From positions 1-33,499 of the forward strand of contig CAMNXD010000011.1 of the NCBI GenBank assembly GCA_946566955.1: a stretch of DNA of 33,499 bases. Direction: 5' to 3'. Both the position numbers and the translations under genes were made by a program. This DNA is from an uncultured Clostridia bacterium (lineage in GTDB: Bacteria; Bacillota; Clostridia; Oscillospirales; Acutalibacteraceae). Below are positions 16,968 through 24,925 of this stretch, piece by piece. Position 1 is the first letter of the stretch. Each line of letters opens with the position of its first letter. The notes beneath the pieces were generated by a model. That model worked only from the letters and a program-made list of their open reading frames with translations, did not search any database and had not been told where the DNA came from.

Positions 16968-17651
16968 TTAGACAATAAAAACCATAAAATGTCCCACGCT
17001 TCCTGCGAGTACGAATAAATGCCATAGCGAATGCATGTACCTAACTTTTTTGCCCAATACGTATATTACTGCCCCAACAGTGTAGAAGATTCCGCCTGCG
17101 AGGAGCCATAGAAGTTGGAGACTGGTAAATGCATTCATAACAGGTTTTGCTATAAACACAACGCTCCAGCCCATAATGATATAGCATGCAAGAGAAAGCT
17201 TGGAAAATTTATTAACGTTTATTACATTTAATATAATTCCCACTAGAGCAGTGATCCATACGCAAGCGAGAACAACGCTACTTCCAACAGTATTTACATA
17301 TATAGAGCAAAGAGGAGTATATGTGCCGGCAATAAGTAGAAATATTGAGCAGTGATCTAATTTTCTAAGATGTCCTTTGAGCTTTGACACTTTAACTGCA
17401 TGATATAAAGTTGAAATTGTATATAAGACTAGCAAAGTGACTGTGTAGATAGATATAGGAAAAAGATTTTTAAAATTTTTAGGTGAGTTTATGAGTAAAA
17501 ATACTAGAGCAAAGAGTGAAAAGATTATTCCTAATCCGTGAGTTATAGCGTTGATGAGTTCTTCAGAGAAACTATAAGAGGGCAAACCAAACTGATTTCT
17601 TTTTTTGATGTCTGAGAGATTACTAGAATTTTTTAGATTGGAAGTTGTCAT
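16968..17651 (-). CDS. trhA: Hemolysin III / PAQR-family membrane protein TrhA
   Basis: A 227-residue protein with seven hydrophobic helices. The metal-site motifs of the family are present: ELINAITHGLG near the N-terminus, STLYHAV, LDHCSIFLLIAGTYTP, and HSLWHLFVLAGSVGH at the C-terminus. They supply the His and Asp residues that bind zinc in PAQR proteins. Bacterial members are linked to membrane-fluidity homeostasis, while the hemolysin name comes from early heterologous assays. The stop nearly abuts the convergent YlmC/YmxH-like gene. Its own promoter lies at 17686-17713. Confidence 0.92.
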   Translation of the reverse strand: MTTSNLKNSSNLSDIKKRNQFGLPSYSFSEELINAITHGLGIIFSLFALVFLLINSPKNFKNLFPISIYTVTLLVLYTISTLYHAVKVSKLKGHLRKLDHCSIFLLIAGTYTPLCSIYVNTVGSSVVLACVWITALVGIILNVINVNKFSKLSLACYIIMGWSVVFIAKPVMNAFTSLQLLWLLAGGIFYTVGAVIYVLGKKVRYMHSLWHLFVLAGSVGHFMVFIV

Positions 17652-17685
17652 TTTTTACCTCACAATTATGTTTATAGTCAAATGG

Positions 17686-17713
17686 ATTATACACTAATTT
17701 TTTTCTTTGTTAA
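17686..17713 (-). promoter_or_regulatory. Promoter of trhA
   Basis: On the minus strand: TTAACA (17713-17708), 16 bases, TATAAT (17691-17686). The leader to the ATG at 17651 is about 28 nt. Confidence 0.6.
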
Positions 17714-17748
17714 AGGGTTTAAAAATATTATTTTAAGGAGTGAAGCTT

Positions 17749-18507
17749 TTGAAGTCAGGGATTTCTTTTAAGTTTATTAAGAAGGACTGGGCTTTTTCTG
17801 TTTTTTCTACTTTAAGCATAGTGATGTTTTGCTTACTTATTTTCGTAGCATATACTAAGGTGAGTGGGCATCTTGCTGAAAACTCTTCTACTTCTCCTTC
17901 GACTGTTATAATTGATGCTGGACACGGTGGAGAAGATGGCGGAGCAGTTGGAGTAGATGGGATTATAGAAAAGGATATAAATTTAGTTATATCACTAAAG
18001 CTTAAAGACCTCCTTGAGGTTTCGGGTCACAACGTTATAATGACAAGAGAAAAAGATCAGGCTATATACGATCAAGACGCAGAAAGCTTAAGAGAAAAAA
18101 AGAGATCTGACCTTAAAAATAGAATGAAAATAATTGACAACAATAAAAAAGAAAATACAATTTTTGTAAGTATACATCAAAATAAATTTCCTAATCCTAA
18201 GTACTTTGGAACTCAAATTTTTTATTCTGTAAATGATGTTAAAAGTCAAGAGTTGGCAGGAAAAATAAGAGATTCCGTAACTGGGCTCATTCAACCGGAA
18301 AATTCACGCGAAATAAAGCCTGCTACCGAAAAAATATATTTACTTCATAATGCTCAGATACCTGCTGTTGTTGTTGAATGCGGATTTTTATCCAATGCCG
18401 AGGAAGCCAAAAAATTAATGGAAGAAAAATATCAAAGTCAGATTGCATTTAGTATTTACTGTGGAATCACTGACTATTTTATTAATAATCAAATTTGTAA
18501 AAAATAG
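17749..18507 (+). CDS. cwlD: N-acetylmuramoyl-L-alanine amidase, CwlD-like (Amidase_3)
   Basis: A zinc amidase that cuts the lactyl-peptide bond of peptidoglycan. CwlD in spore formers acts with GerS/PdaA to make cortex muramic-lactam. One N-terminal membrane anchor (about residues 14-34) is followed directly by the catalytic domain. The zinc ligands are His59 (DAGHGGEDGGA), Glu74 (GIIEKDINL) and His143 (VSIHQN), and Glu210 (VECGFLSN) is the catalytic base. Length 252 matches CwlD. The start is TTG 17749, 8 bases after AAGGAG; a GTG at 17740 overlaps that ribosome site. CwlD and the nearby YlmC/YmxH-like gene hint at sporulation ancestry, though neither proves the strain sporulates. Confidence 0.85.
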   Translation: MKSGISFKFIKKDWAFSVFSTLSIVMFCLLIFVAYTKVSGHLAENSSTSPSTVIIDAGHGGEDGGAVGVDGIIEKDINLVISLKLKDLLEVSGHNVIMTREKDQAIYDQDAESLREKKRSDLKNRMKIIDNNKKENTIFVSIHQNKFPNPKYFGTQIFYSVNDVKSQELAGKIRDSVTGLIQPENSREIKPATEKIYLLHNAQIPAVVVECGFLSNAEEAKKLMEEKYQSQIAFSIYCGITDYFINNQICKK

Positions 18508-18589
18508 GAAAATATATTAATTGTTACTTAAAGTAAAAGATAAATGTAAATAAATATTTCTTAGATTTTCTTCTAAATTGGAAATTTTC

Positions 18590-18618
18590 TTGAATTTTGA
18601 TTTAGAAAATAGTAAAAC
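18590..18618 (+). promoter_or_regulatory. Possible promoter of the 384-residue unknown gene
   Basis: TTGAAT (18590-18595), 17 bases, TAAAAC (18613-18618). The spacing is right but the -10 box is imperfect, and the background is very AT-rich. Confidence 0.35.
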
Positions 18619-18677
18619 TAGCTCCAAAGTTAGATATCTAATAATTTTAAAAAATTATTTTGAGGAGCGGTTAATTA

Positions 18678-19832
18678 ATGTGTTTTACATCATCACCACC
18701 TACGCCACCAGCGCCACCATCTTCAACTTCTTTCGTGCAAACTACGATACCCTCTAAGACACACACTAAAAAAGCGAACTCGAATAAACCACAAAAAGCA
18801 CTTATATGTACCATAGGCGGCAATAGACATGAACCTGTTTTAAGATGTAGAAATTTTGATGTGGTATTTGAAAAATCGGAACATGGCTATATAGTGCATT
18901 TTTTGGATGAAAATTCTAGAGAAAATTTAAATTTTGAACAGATAAAACAAGAGTGGAATAATTATTCCCATGAAGAGCGGAAAATTCAATTTGATCGCAT
19001 TCGATCGTTGATTGCTCAACCTTTTAATGTTAGTGCGAATTACGATTATAAGTCAGATTTAATATCTACAATTGCTGTTTTTACTTTACTTATTTGTAAA
19101 GACTTTTTTTCTCGCTATGATATTTCGTGTTCTGGTTGTGCAGATATGTACGGCCATTATTTGAGTACATTATATTTTTTACATAGTTTTTTATGTACGG
19201 AACTTACAGATGAAGGACAATTAAAGAATAGTCTCGAAGCTCTGGTAAATAGTTTAAATGAATTTCTTGTGATAAACATCTGTGAAACAAATAAAGGTAA
19301 TATATACCTCTTTCTTGATGACGATCCATGTAAAGGTTTATTTCATGCAATTGCTTGTATGGGTGCAGAGATGAAAGCTTTACATGGTGCTCCTCTAAGG
19401 CCTCTTTTAGATTTTAGAGAAGGCAAAGTTTTATATAATAATTTGACGGAAATTTTGAATGACCACGGTAATGTTCGCTTTAAAATTCCTAATGAGGACG
19501 ATGGTTGCACTCAAGAAGATGAGTTGGAAGTTATGGAACAAGGACCTGACGAGGGAGATTCGGGGCGTGACGGTTATGATGAAAAATCTAATGTTGTAGA
19601 AATCAATGATGAAGAATCTTATAGAAAGAGACCATTTCCTTGTGAACCAGAATCACTACCATCAAAGCGATATATGACACTTGAGGAATTAGAGGAATTA
19701 GAGGAATTAGAGAAATTAAATGAAGAAATAGAAGAAGCAATGAAAAGTAAAGAAATGCAAGAAATCTCTGAAAAAATTAAGAAACATATGCAGGAGGCTT
19801 TTGTAAAACCAAGAGTCTCGCCCAAGAGTTAA
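18678..19832 (+). CDS. Unknown protein with Pro/Ser-rich start, acidic region and EEL coiled coil
   Basis: A 384-residue protein of no family I recognise. Residues 1-40 are low-complexity (SSPPTPPAPPSSTS, then a Lys/Asn stretch). A cysteine-containing globular region spans about 42-275, with a hydrophobic helical segment (LISTIAVFTLLICKDFF) and CSGCADMYGHY. An acidic linker (EDDGCTQEDELEVMEQG) and a KRPF...SKRY stretch follow. The C-terminus is a coiled coil founded on repeated EEL units. GAGGAG precedes ATG 18678. There is no signal peptide. The region just after the stop continues as coiled-coil-like coding in another frame, so the present C-terminus may be truncated. This composition is unusual for a bacterial housekeeping protein and would suit a host-directed or surface role, but that is a guess. 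Confidence 0.7.
   Translation: MCFTSSPPTPPAPPSSTSFVQTTIPSKTHTKKANSNKPQKALICTIGGNRHEPVLRCRNFDVVFEKSEHGYIVHFLDENSRENLNFEQIKQEWNNYSHEERKIQFDRIRSLIAQPFNVSANYDYKSDLISTIAVFTLLICKDFFSRYDISCSGCADMYGHYLSTLYFLHSFLCTELTDEGQLKNSLEALVNSLNEFLVINICETNKGNIYLFLDDDPCKGLFHAIACMGAEMKALHGAPLRPLLDFREGKVLYNNLTEILNDHGNVRFKIPNEDDGCTQEDELEVMEQGPDEGDSGRDGYDEKSNVVEINDEESYRKRPFPCEPESLPSKRYMTLEELEELEELEKLNEEIEEAMKSKEMQEISEKIKKHMQEAFVKPRVSPKS
19683..19718 (+). repeat. 9-bp tandem repeat encoding Glu-Glu-Leu
   Basis: Three exact copies of gaggaatta (19683-19709) and one with a single change (gagaaatta, 19710-19718), inside the C-terminal coiled coil of the 384-residue protein. Each unit adds three residues, so copy-number change keeps the frame. 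Confidence 0.9.
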
Positions 19833-19849
19833 TAGATGGGATATATTGT

Positions 19850-19981
19850 ATGAAGAATATCCTTCGAGATAAGATGGCACATTTAGAGCGTCTGGATGGA
19901 GAGATAGAAGATCTAGAAAATAAAATTGAGGACCTTTAAAAAACACGAGACAACTACAACACTGACCAGGAAGAAAACTAG
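19850..19981 (+). pseudogene. Frameshifted and interrupted C-terminal tail of the preceding unknown gene
   Basis: Between the 384-residue gene and radA, another frame is coding-like. From ATG 19850 it reads 29 residues of coiled coil (MKNILRDKMAHLERLD, then GEIEDLENKIEDL) to TAA 19937-19939, and continues in the same frame as KTRDNYNTDQEEN to TAG 19979-19981. The frame is also open upstream to about 19790, overlapping the end of the 384-residue gene. I read this as the original tail, lost by one frameshift near 19790-19830 and then a nonsense change. A free 29-residue peptide is possible, but no good ribosome site precedes the ATG. Confidence 0.4.
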
Positions 19982-19991
19982 AGGGTAAGAA

Positions 19992-21368
19992 ATGATTAAG
20001 AAAATGAAAAGCATTTATGTATGTTCCGAGTGCGGGTTTGAATCCGTAAAATGGAACGGGATATGTCCTTCTTGTGGACAAGGTAATACAATGTTTGAAG
20101 AAGTGAGAGAAAAGGCAGCTAAAAATAATTCCTTTAAAGCTAAATTTGATGGAAGTAATGTGAGTCAAGTTTCTATTGGTGAAATAGATATTTCTGATGA
20201 AGCGCGCTATCACACAGGTTTTAAAGAATTAGATAGAGTTTTTGGCGGAGGAATAGTCAAGGGTTCGCTTTCGCTTTTGGGAGGGACCCCAGGCATTGGT
20301 AAATCCACCTTACTTCTACAAATATGCAGTCATTTAAGTAAAAGCTTAAAAATACTTTATGTGTCTGGTGAGGAATCGAAAAGACAAATTAAAATAAGAG
20401 CCTCAAGACTTGGCTTAAGTGGCGATAACCTTTTCTTAATGACAGAAACTAATATTGAACTTATAGCCGCAGAAGTAGAATTTACTCGCCCCGACGTTCT
20501 GATTATAGATTCCATTCAAACTATGAATAATACCGAGTCATCTTCTTTACCTGGAAGTGTTTCTCAAGTCAAGGAATGTACTAATGTTTTTCTAAAGATT
20601 TCAAAGTCTCTTGATATAACCACGCTTATGGTAGGACACGTCAATAAGGACGGTGCTATAGCCGGTCCCAAAGTACTTGAGCATATGGTGGATACTGTCC
20701 TCTACTTTGAAGGTGATAGTCAAACCTCGTACAGAATTTTAAGAGCTGTGAAAAATCGTTATGGTTCTACCAACGAATTAGGCGTTTTTCGCATGGATAA
20801 CGAGGGCTTGCAAGAGGTTGAAAATCCTTCCGAGATGCTGCTTTCCGGAAAGCCTCAGGGTATTTCGGGGATATGCGTTGCGTGTGTTATGGAAGGTTCT
20901 CGTCCCATATTAACGGAAGTTCAAGGCTTGGTTTCGTCTACTAATTTTGGCAATCCAAGAAGGATGTGTACTGGCTTTGACTATAATAGAATGACTTTGA
21001 TTTTAGCTGTGCTAGAAAAGCGCGCAGGTTACAATTTTTCTGCTATGGATGCTTATATCAATGTTGTTGGAGGAATAAAACTTGAAGAACCCGCAGCGGA
21101 TTTATCGGTTGCAGTTTCTTTGGTGTCGAGTCTTAAAGATAAAATAATAGGTGATGAAGTCATGGCTTTTGGCGAAATAGGACTTGCAGGTGAAATTCGA
21201 GCTGTTCCTGGAGCTGAAATGAGAATTAGAGAAGCGCAGCGGCTAGGATTTAAAAAATGCGTTATTCCATACCACAATTGGAAGTCAATGAGTAATAAAG
21301 AAAAATATGGCATTGAAATCATAGGGGTGCGCACTGTGCGTCAAGCTATTGAGGAGGCACTAGACTAA
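19992..21368 (+). CDS. radA: DNA repair protein RadA (Sms)
   Basis: A RecA-related ATPase that helps process recombination intermediates and branch migration. The N-terminal zinc finger is C11-x2-C14 with C25-x2-C28 (CSECGFESVKWNGICPSCG). Walker A is GGTPGIGKST (about 97-106), the RadA-specific motif KNRYGST is near 254, and the Lon-protease-like C-terminal domain holds GYNFSAMDAYINVVGG. Length 458 is normal. ATG 19992 has GAGGG 6 bases upstream; the ATG 12 bases later is where many homologues begin and is an alternative. It converges with addA, overlapping by 4 bases. Confidence 0.97.
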   Translation: MIKKMKSIYVCSECGFESVKWNGICPSCGQGNTMFEEVREKAAKNNSFKAKFDGSNVSQVSIGEIDISDEARYHTGFKELDRVFGGGIVKGSLSLLGGTPGIGKSTLLLQICSHLSKSLKILYVSGEESKRQIKIRASRLGLSGDNLFLMTETNIELIAAEVEFTRPDVLIIDSIQTMNNTESSSLPGSVSQVKECTNVFLKISKSLDITTLMVGHVNKDGAIAGPKVLEHMVDTVLYFEGDSQTSYRILRAVKNRYGSTNELGVFRMDNEGLQEVENPSEMLLSGKPQGISGICVACVMEGSRPILTEVQGLVSSTNFGNPRRMCTGFDYNRMTLILAVLEKRAGYNFSAMDAYINVVGGIKLEEPAADLSVAVSLVSSLKDKIIGDEVMAFGEIGLAGEIRAVPGAEMRIREAQRLGFKKCVIPYHNWKSMSNKEKYGIEIIGVRTVRQAIEEALD

Positions 21369-24300
21369 GTCACTGAGTAGTAAGTCGAGAGGGAAAAGGA
21401 GTATATTCCTATTTCTTTTACGTTTATACCATATATTTTTTCAAGGGCGTATTTGTAAATTTTAAGTTGAGAAGAATACTTATTAAAAAGTTCCAGTATG
21501 TTATTTGTTTTGTCTGTTTTGTAGTCAACGATAACGTACTGGTCATTTTCTATGAATGCGCAGTCCATGGCTCCTTGTACGAAGATTGAATTTTCAAAAT
21601 AGCGTTGGTATTTCATCTCTTTGTGAAAAGGCGTTTCACCGATAGGCATATTGACTGAAAATCGATGTTCTCTTAGCACTTTTGGACTTTTTAAAATTCT
21701 TTGACAAATCGAGGATTTCAAAAAATTTATAACTGAAGATTTATTTATTAAAGCTCTTTCTTCGGGTAGTAGCAATCCGCAATTACATATCCTATCTAGT
21801 TCAAAGTTTAGATTATTAGAAGCGGCGTTAAGGTCTGCAAAACACATAAACTTATGCATTGCACTGCCTCTTGCAGTACTGCTAGAGCTATAAGAAGACA
21901 TAAACTCAGGTCGAGAACTTGCAAAGTATTCTCTCCATTCTCCGCTGCCCGAAAGTTTAGAAGCGGCCATTTTTAACGGTAACTCTGCTAAATTCTCCAA
22001 GGGATATTTATATTCTATATTTTGCTTGATTTTTTTTAGAAGTTCCTCGTCTATCTGATCTAAGTTAATTTCTGAATTTGATGCTTTAGAATTATTAGAA
22101 TCTTGCATAACAATCGGATTTACAAAATCTATATCCCAGCTTAAAATTTCATAATCGTTAAATGGCTTTAAACTGCAGGGAAGATTTAATTTTTCGAAAA
22201 GTTTCTTTTTCATAGAGCTAGAGCAGATACAAAGGAGTATCCAATCGAGGAATGAACCACAATTTTGAACTAAAAATGGAGAAGTAGAATTTATACTTTG
22301 AAAAAGGAAACATTTTTTAATTATTTTTTGGGTGTTGCAACTGGATATCATAGTCAAGTTCTGTTTTGCACGTGTCAGCGCAACGTATAAAATTCTAAGC
22401 TCTTCAGAAATGTCCTCAAGCTTGTTTTTAAGACTTATAGACTTAAAGATTAAATTGTTAAACTGTAAAGTCCCTTCGGGGTTTTTTAACTTTAGACCTA
22501 AACCTAAATCGGGATGCAATACAATACTTTCTCTATTTTGAACAAATTCTTTAGAGCAACCTGCGAGTATACAAATGGGAAATTCAAGACCTTTAGACTT
22601 ATGTATACTCATAATTTTGACCGTATTTTCATTTTCAGATGTTAAAGAAGCGGAAGGTAAATCGGAATTTTTTCGTTTTATTCCTTCTATAAAGCTTAAA
22701 AAGCCTTTTAGTCCTTTACTAGATTCATCATCGAATTTTTTAGCATAGCTTTTAAATAAAAGTAGGTTGGACTTTTTTAATTCTCCTCCAGGTAACGCAA
22801 GACAAACATACGGATAATCAGTTTTTTGGTATATGTAGTCTATAAGCTCACTACAAGACATTGTCCCGCTAATATTTCGATAGTGCTCTATTTCTTTTAA
22901 AAAGCTGTGAACAGAAGAACTGGGATCGCTATTTTCTGAATAAAACTTTAGAGCAAAGTAAAAGCTTTTATCTTTTTGAGACTCTCTTACTTTACTTATT
23001 TCATCCAGGCTAAAGCCGAAAATAGGACTTGTCATACAAGATATTAGTGGGATATCGTTTATAGGGTTATCAATTATTTTTAAAAGGGAGAGGATAGTTG
23101 CAATTTCAGAAGTATCTAAGAACTTTTCGTTTGTTTCGGACCAAGACGGAATACCTTGACTATTTAATTCATGAGCATAAATATGAGCATGTGAATTTGC
23201 ACTTCGCAGTAGAATGCAGAAGTCTCCGTAATTTGCAGGCCTAGGTCCTTCCTTTTCGTGTATTTCATACCCTTGAGAAATCAATTCTGAGATATATTTA
23301 GAGATTTCTTTAGCTTCAATGATATCGTCGTCTTTTTCTTCAATTGAAGATGTATCTATAAGTTTTAAAGATATATTTGCTTCTCTAAAAGAAGGCTCGG
23401 ACTTTCCATAGAAAAGTTTTTCTTCATCAGTATAGGATATTTCACCCGTTTTTTCAGACATTAATGATTTAAATATAAAATTTATACTTTCAATTATTTT
23501 TTGAGTACTTCTAAAATTTTTACCTAAAATTATTTTTGCGGGATAGAAGTCCTTGCTTTCATCATATAATTGGTACCTGCTTTTCTTATCTAAAAATATT
23601 TCCGGTCTTGATTGTCTAAATTTATAGATGCTTTGTTTTACGTCTCCAACCATAAAAAGGTTTTTTTCATTTTTAGTTATCAATTTAAATATGGTATTTT
23701 GTACTTCGTTTATATCCTGGTATTCATCTACCATAACTTCACAGTACCTCTCGGAAATTTCTTCCGCAACTTCGCTTTTTTTAAGTTCTTGACTACTTTC
23801 ATCTGCAAGAAGCTTTATGGTTAAGTGCTCGAGGTCGCTGAAGTCCAACATATTTTTAGAAAGTTTTAAAGAGAGTAATTCTTTTCTAAAGTGCGATGTA
23901 ATATCAAAAAGAGTTTTAACTATTTTCGAAATCTTTTCTAAGCTATCGCTACATTCTTTCTGGGAAAAAGAAAAATAACTTTTTAATTTTAAAATTACAT
24001 CTTTTATAAAATCTCGAGTTGAATTTACTGCTAATTTTAAGGCTTCTTCTTTTTCTGCCTTGCACGCTTTAAAGCGAGAAAACGTAAAACTATTTATTTT
24101 TTGAGCTGTTTCATCCCAAGTCCTTGAAGGTAAATTAAGTAATATGTCTTCAAGCTCAGAGACGTCATTTTCTAGCGCAGCTAAATATGCTTTTTTTATA
24201 ATTTCTGAGGAACTTATAGATTCGACTGTGCTTTTTAAGGAGTAAATGCAAAATTCTAAAGCATCTTTTGAATAATCTAAAATAGTTTGCGTCCAAGGGT

Positions 24301-24925
24301 TAATTTTTTCTTTGTGATAGTCAGGGCTATATGTTTTTAATTTTTCTTCAAACCATTTTTCCGGAAACGGAAGAGAATTAACGAAGTTATTTAAGGTATT
24401 TATGATTTCTGAAAGATTTTCACTATTTTTTTCGCTGCTAAAAAGATCCATAACTTCTTTAAAATCCGTGCTTCGGGAATCATAGAAATATTCTAAGGTA
24501 GATTCCATGGCTTTTTCTTTAATTTGAATCAAGTCATTTTCTTGAGCTATACGAAAATTAGGGGGTATGTTTAATTTGTAGAAATTTTCTTTTATTAAGT
24601 TATTGCAAAAGCTATGGATTGTCCCAATAGATGAACACTTTAAAAGCATTCGTTGGCGCTCAATGTTAAGACTTTTAACATTGCTAGTACTAAGTTTAGA
24701 TAACGATTCTAAAATACGATCTTTCATTTCTTGAGCAGCGGCATTTGTAAAAGTTACTATTAAAAATTTATCTAAATCTATTGGGGAGTTAGGGTTTATG
24801 ATTCGATTTACTACTCTTTGTACAAGAACTGAAGTTTTTCCGGACCCAGCAGCTGCGGCCACAAGAACCGTACCACCAGTTGAATTAATAGCTTTTTGCT
24901 GGTCAGGAGTCCATTTATTTCCCAT
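21365..24925 (-). CDS. addA: Helicase-nuclease subunit AddA
   Basis: With AddB this forms the Firmicute double-strand-break resection enzyme, the RecBCD counterpart. It is a UvrD/Rep-type superfamily 1 helicase with a C-terminal nuclease. Walker A AAGSGKTS is at about 25-32, motif II is VDEYQDINEVQ, and motif III/IV is VGDVKQSIYKFRQSRPEIF. The helicase end is LRILYVALTRAKQNL and the nuclease motif VDYKTDKT is near residue 1135. The start is ATG 24925, where family homology begins (WTPDQQKAI), overlapping the addB end by 11 bases, which suggests coupling. An ATG at 24967 would add 14 residues inside addB. Length 1186 is normal. Confidence 0.95.
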   Translation of the reverse strand: MGNKWTPDQQKAINSTGGTVLVAAAAGSGKTSVLVQRVVNRIINPNSPIDLDKFLIVTFTNAAAQEMKDRILESLSKLSTSNVKSLNIERQRMLLKCSSIGTIHSFCNNLIKENFYKLNIPPNFRIAQENDLIQIKEKAMESTLEYFYDSRSTDFKEVMDLFSSEKNSENLSEIINTLNNFVNSLPFPEKWFEEKLKTYSPDYHKEKINPWTQTILDYSKDALEFCIYSLKSTVESISSSEIIKKAYLAALENDVSELEDILLNLPSRTWDETAQKINSFTFSRFKACKAEKEEALKLAVNSTRDFIKDVILKLKSYFSFSQKECSDSLEKISKIVKTLFDITSHFRKELLSLKLSKNMLDFSDLEHLTIKLLADESSQELKKSEVAEEISERYCEVMVDEYQDINEVQNTIFKLITKNEKNLFMVGDVKQSIYKFRQSRPEIFLDKKSRYQLYDESKDFYPAKIILGKNFRSTQKIIESINFIFKSLMSEKTGEISYTDEEKLFYGKSEPSFREANISLKLIDTSSIEEKDDDIIEAKEISKYISELISQGYEIHEKEGPRPANYGDFCILLRSANSHAHIYAHELNSQGIPSWSETNEKFLDTSEIATILSLLKIIDNPINDIPLISCMTSPIFGFSLDEISKVRESQKDKSFYFALKFYSENSDPSSSVHSFLKEIEHYRNISGTMSCSELIDYIYQKTDYPYVCLALPGGELKKSNLLLFKSYAKKFDDESSKGLKGFLSFIEGIKRKNSDLPSASLTSENENTVKIMSIHKSKGLEFPICILAGCSKEFVQNRESIVLHPDLGLGLKLKNPEGTLQFNNLIFKSISLKNKLEDISEELRILYVALTRAKQNLTMISSCNTQKIIKKCFLFQSINSTSPFLVQNCGSFLDWILLCICSSSMKKKLFEKLNLPCSLKPFNDYEILSWDIDFVNPIVMQDSNNSKASNSEINLDQIDEELLKKIKQNIEYKYPLENLAELPLKMAASKLSGSGEWREYFASSRPEFMSSYSSSSTARGSAMHKFMCFADLNAASNNLNFELDRICNCGLLLPEERALINKSSVINFLKSSICQRILKSPKVLREHRFSVNMPIGETPFHKEMKYQRYFENSIFVQGAMDCAFIENDQYVIVDYKTDKTNNILELFNKYSSQLKIYKYALEKIYGINVKEIGIYSFSLSTYYSVT

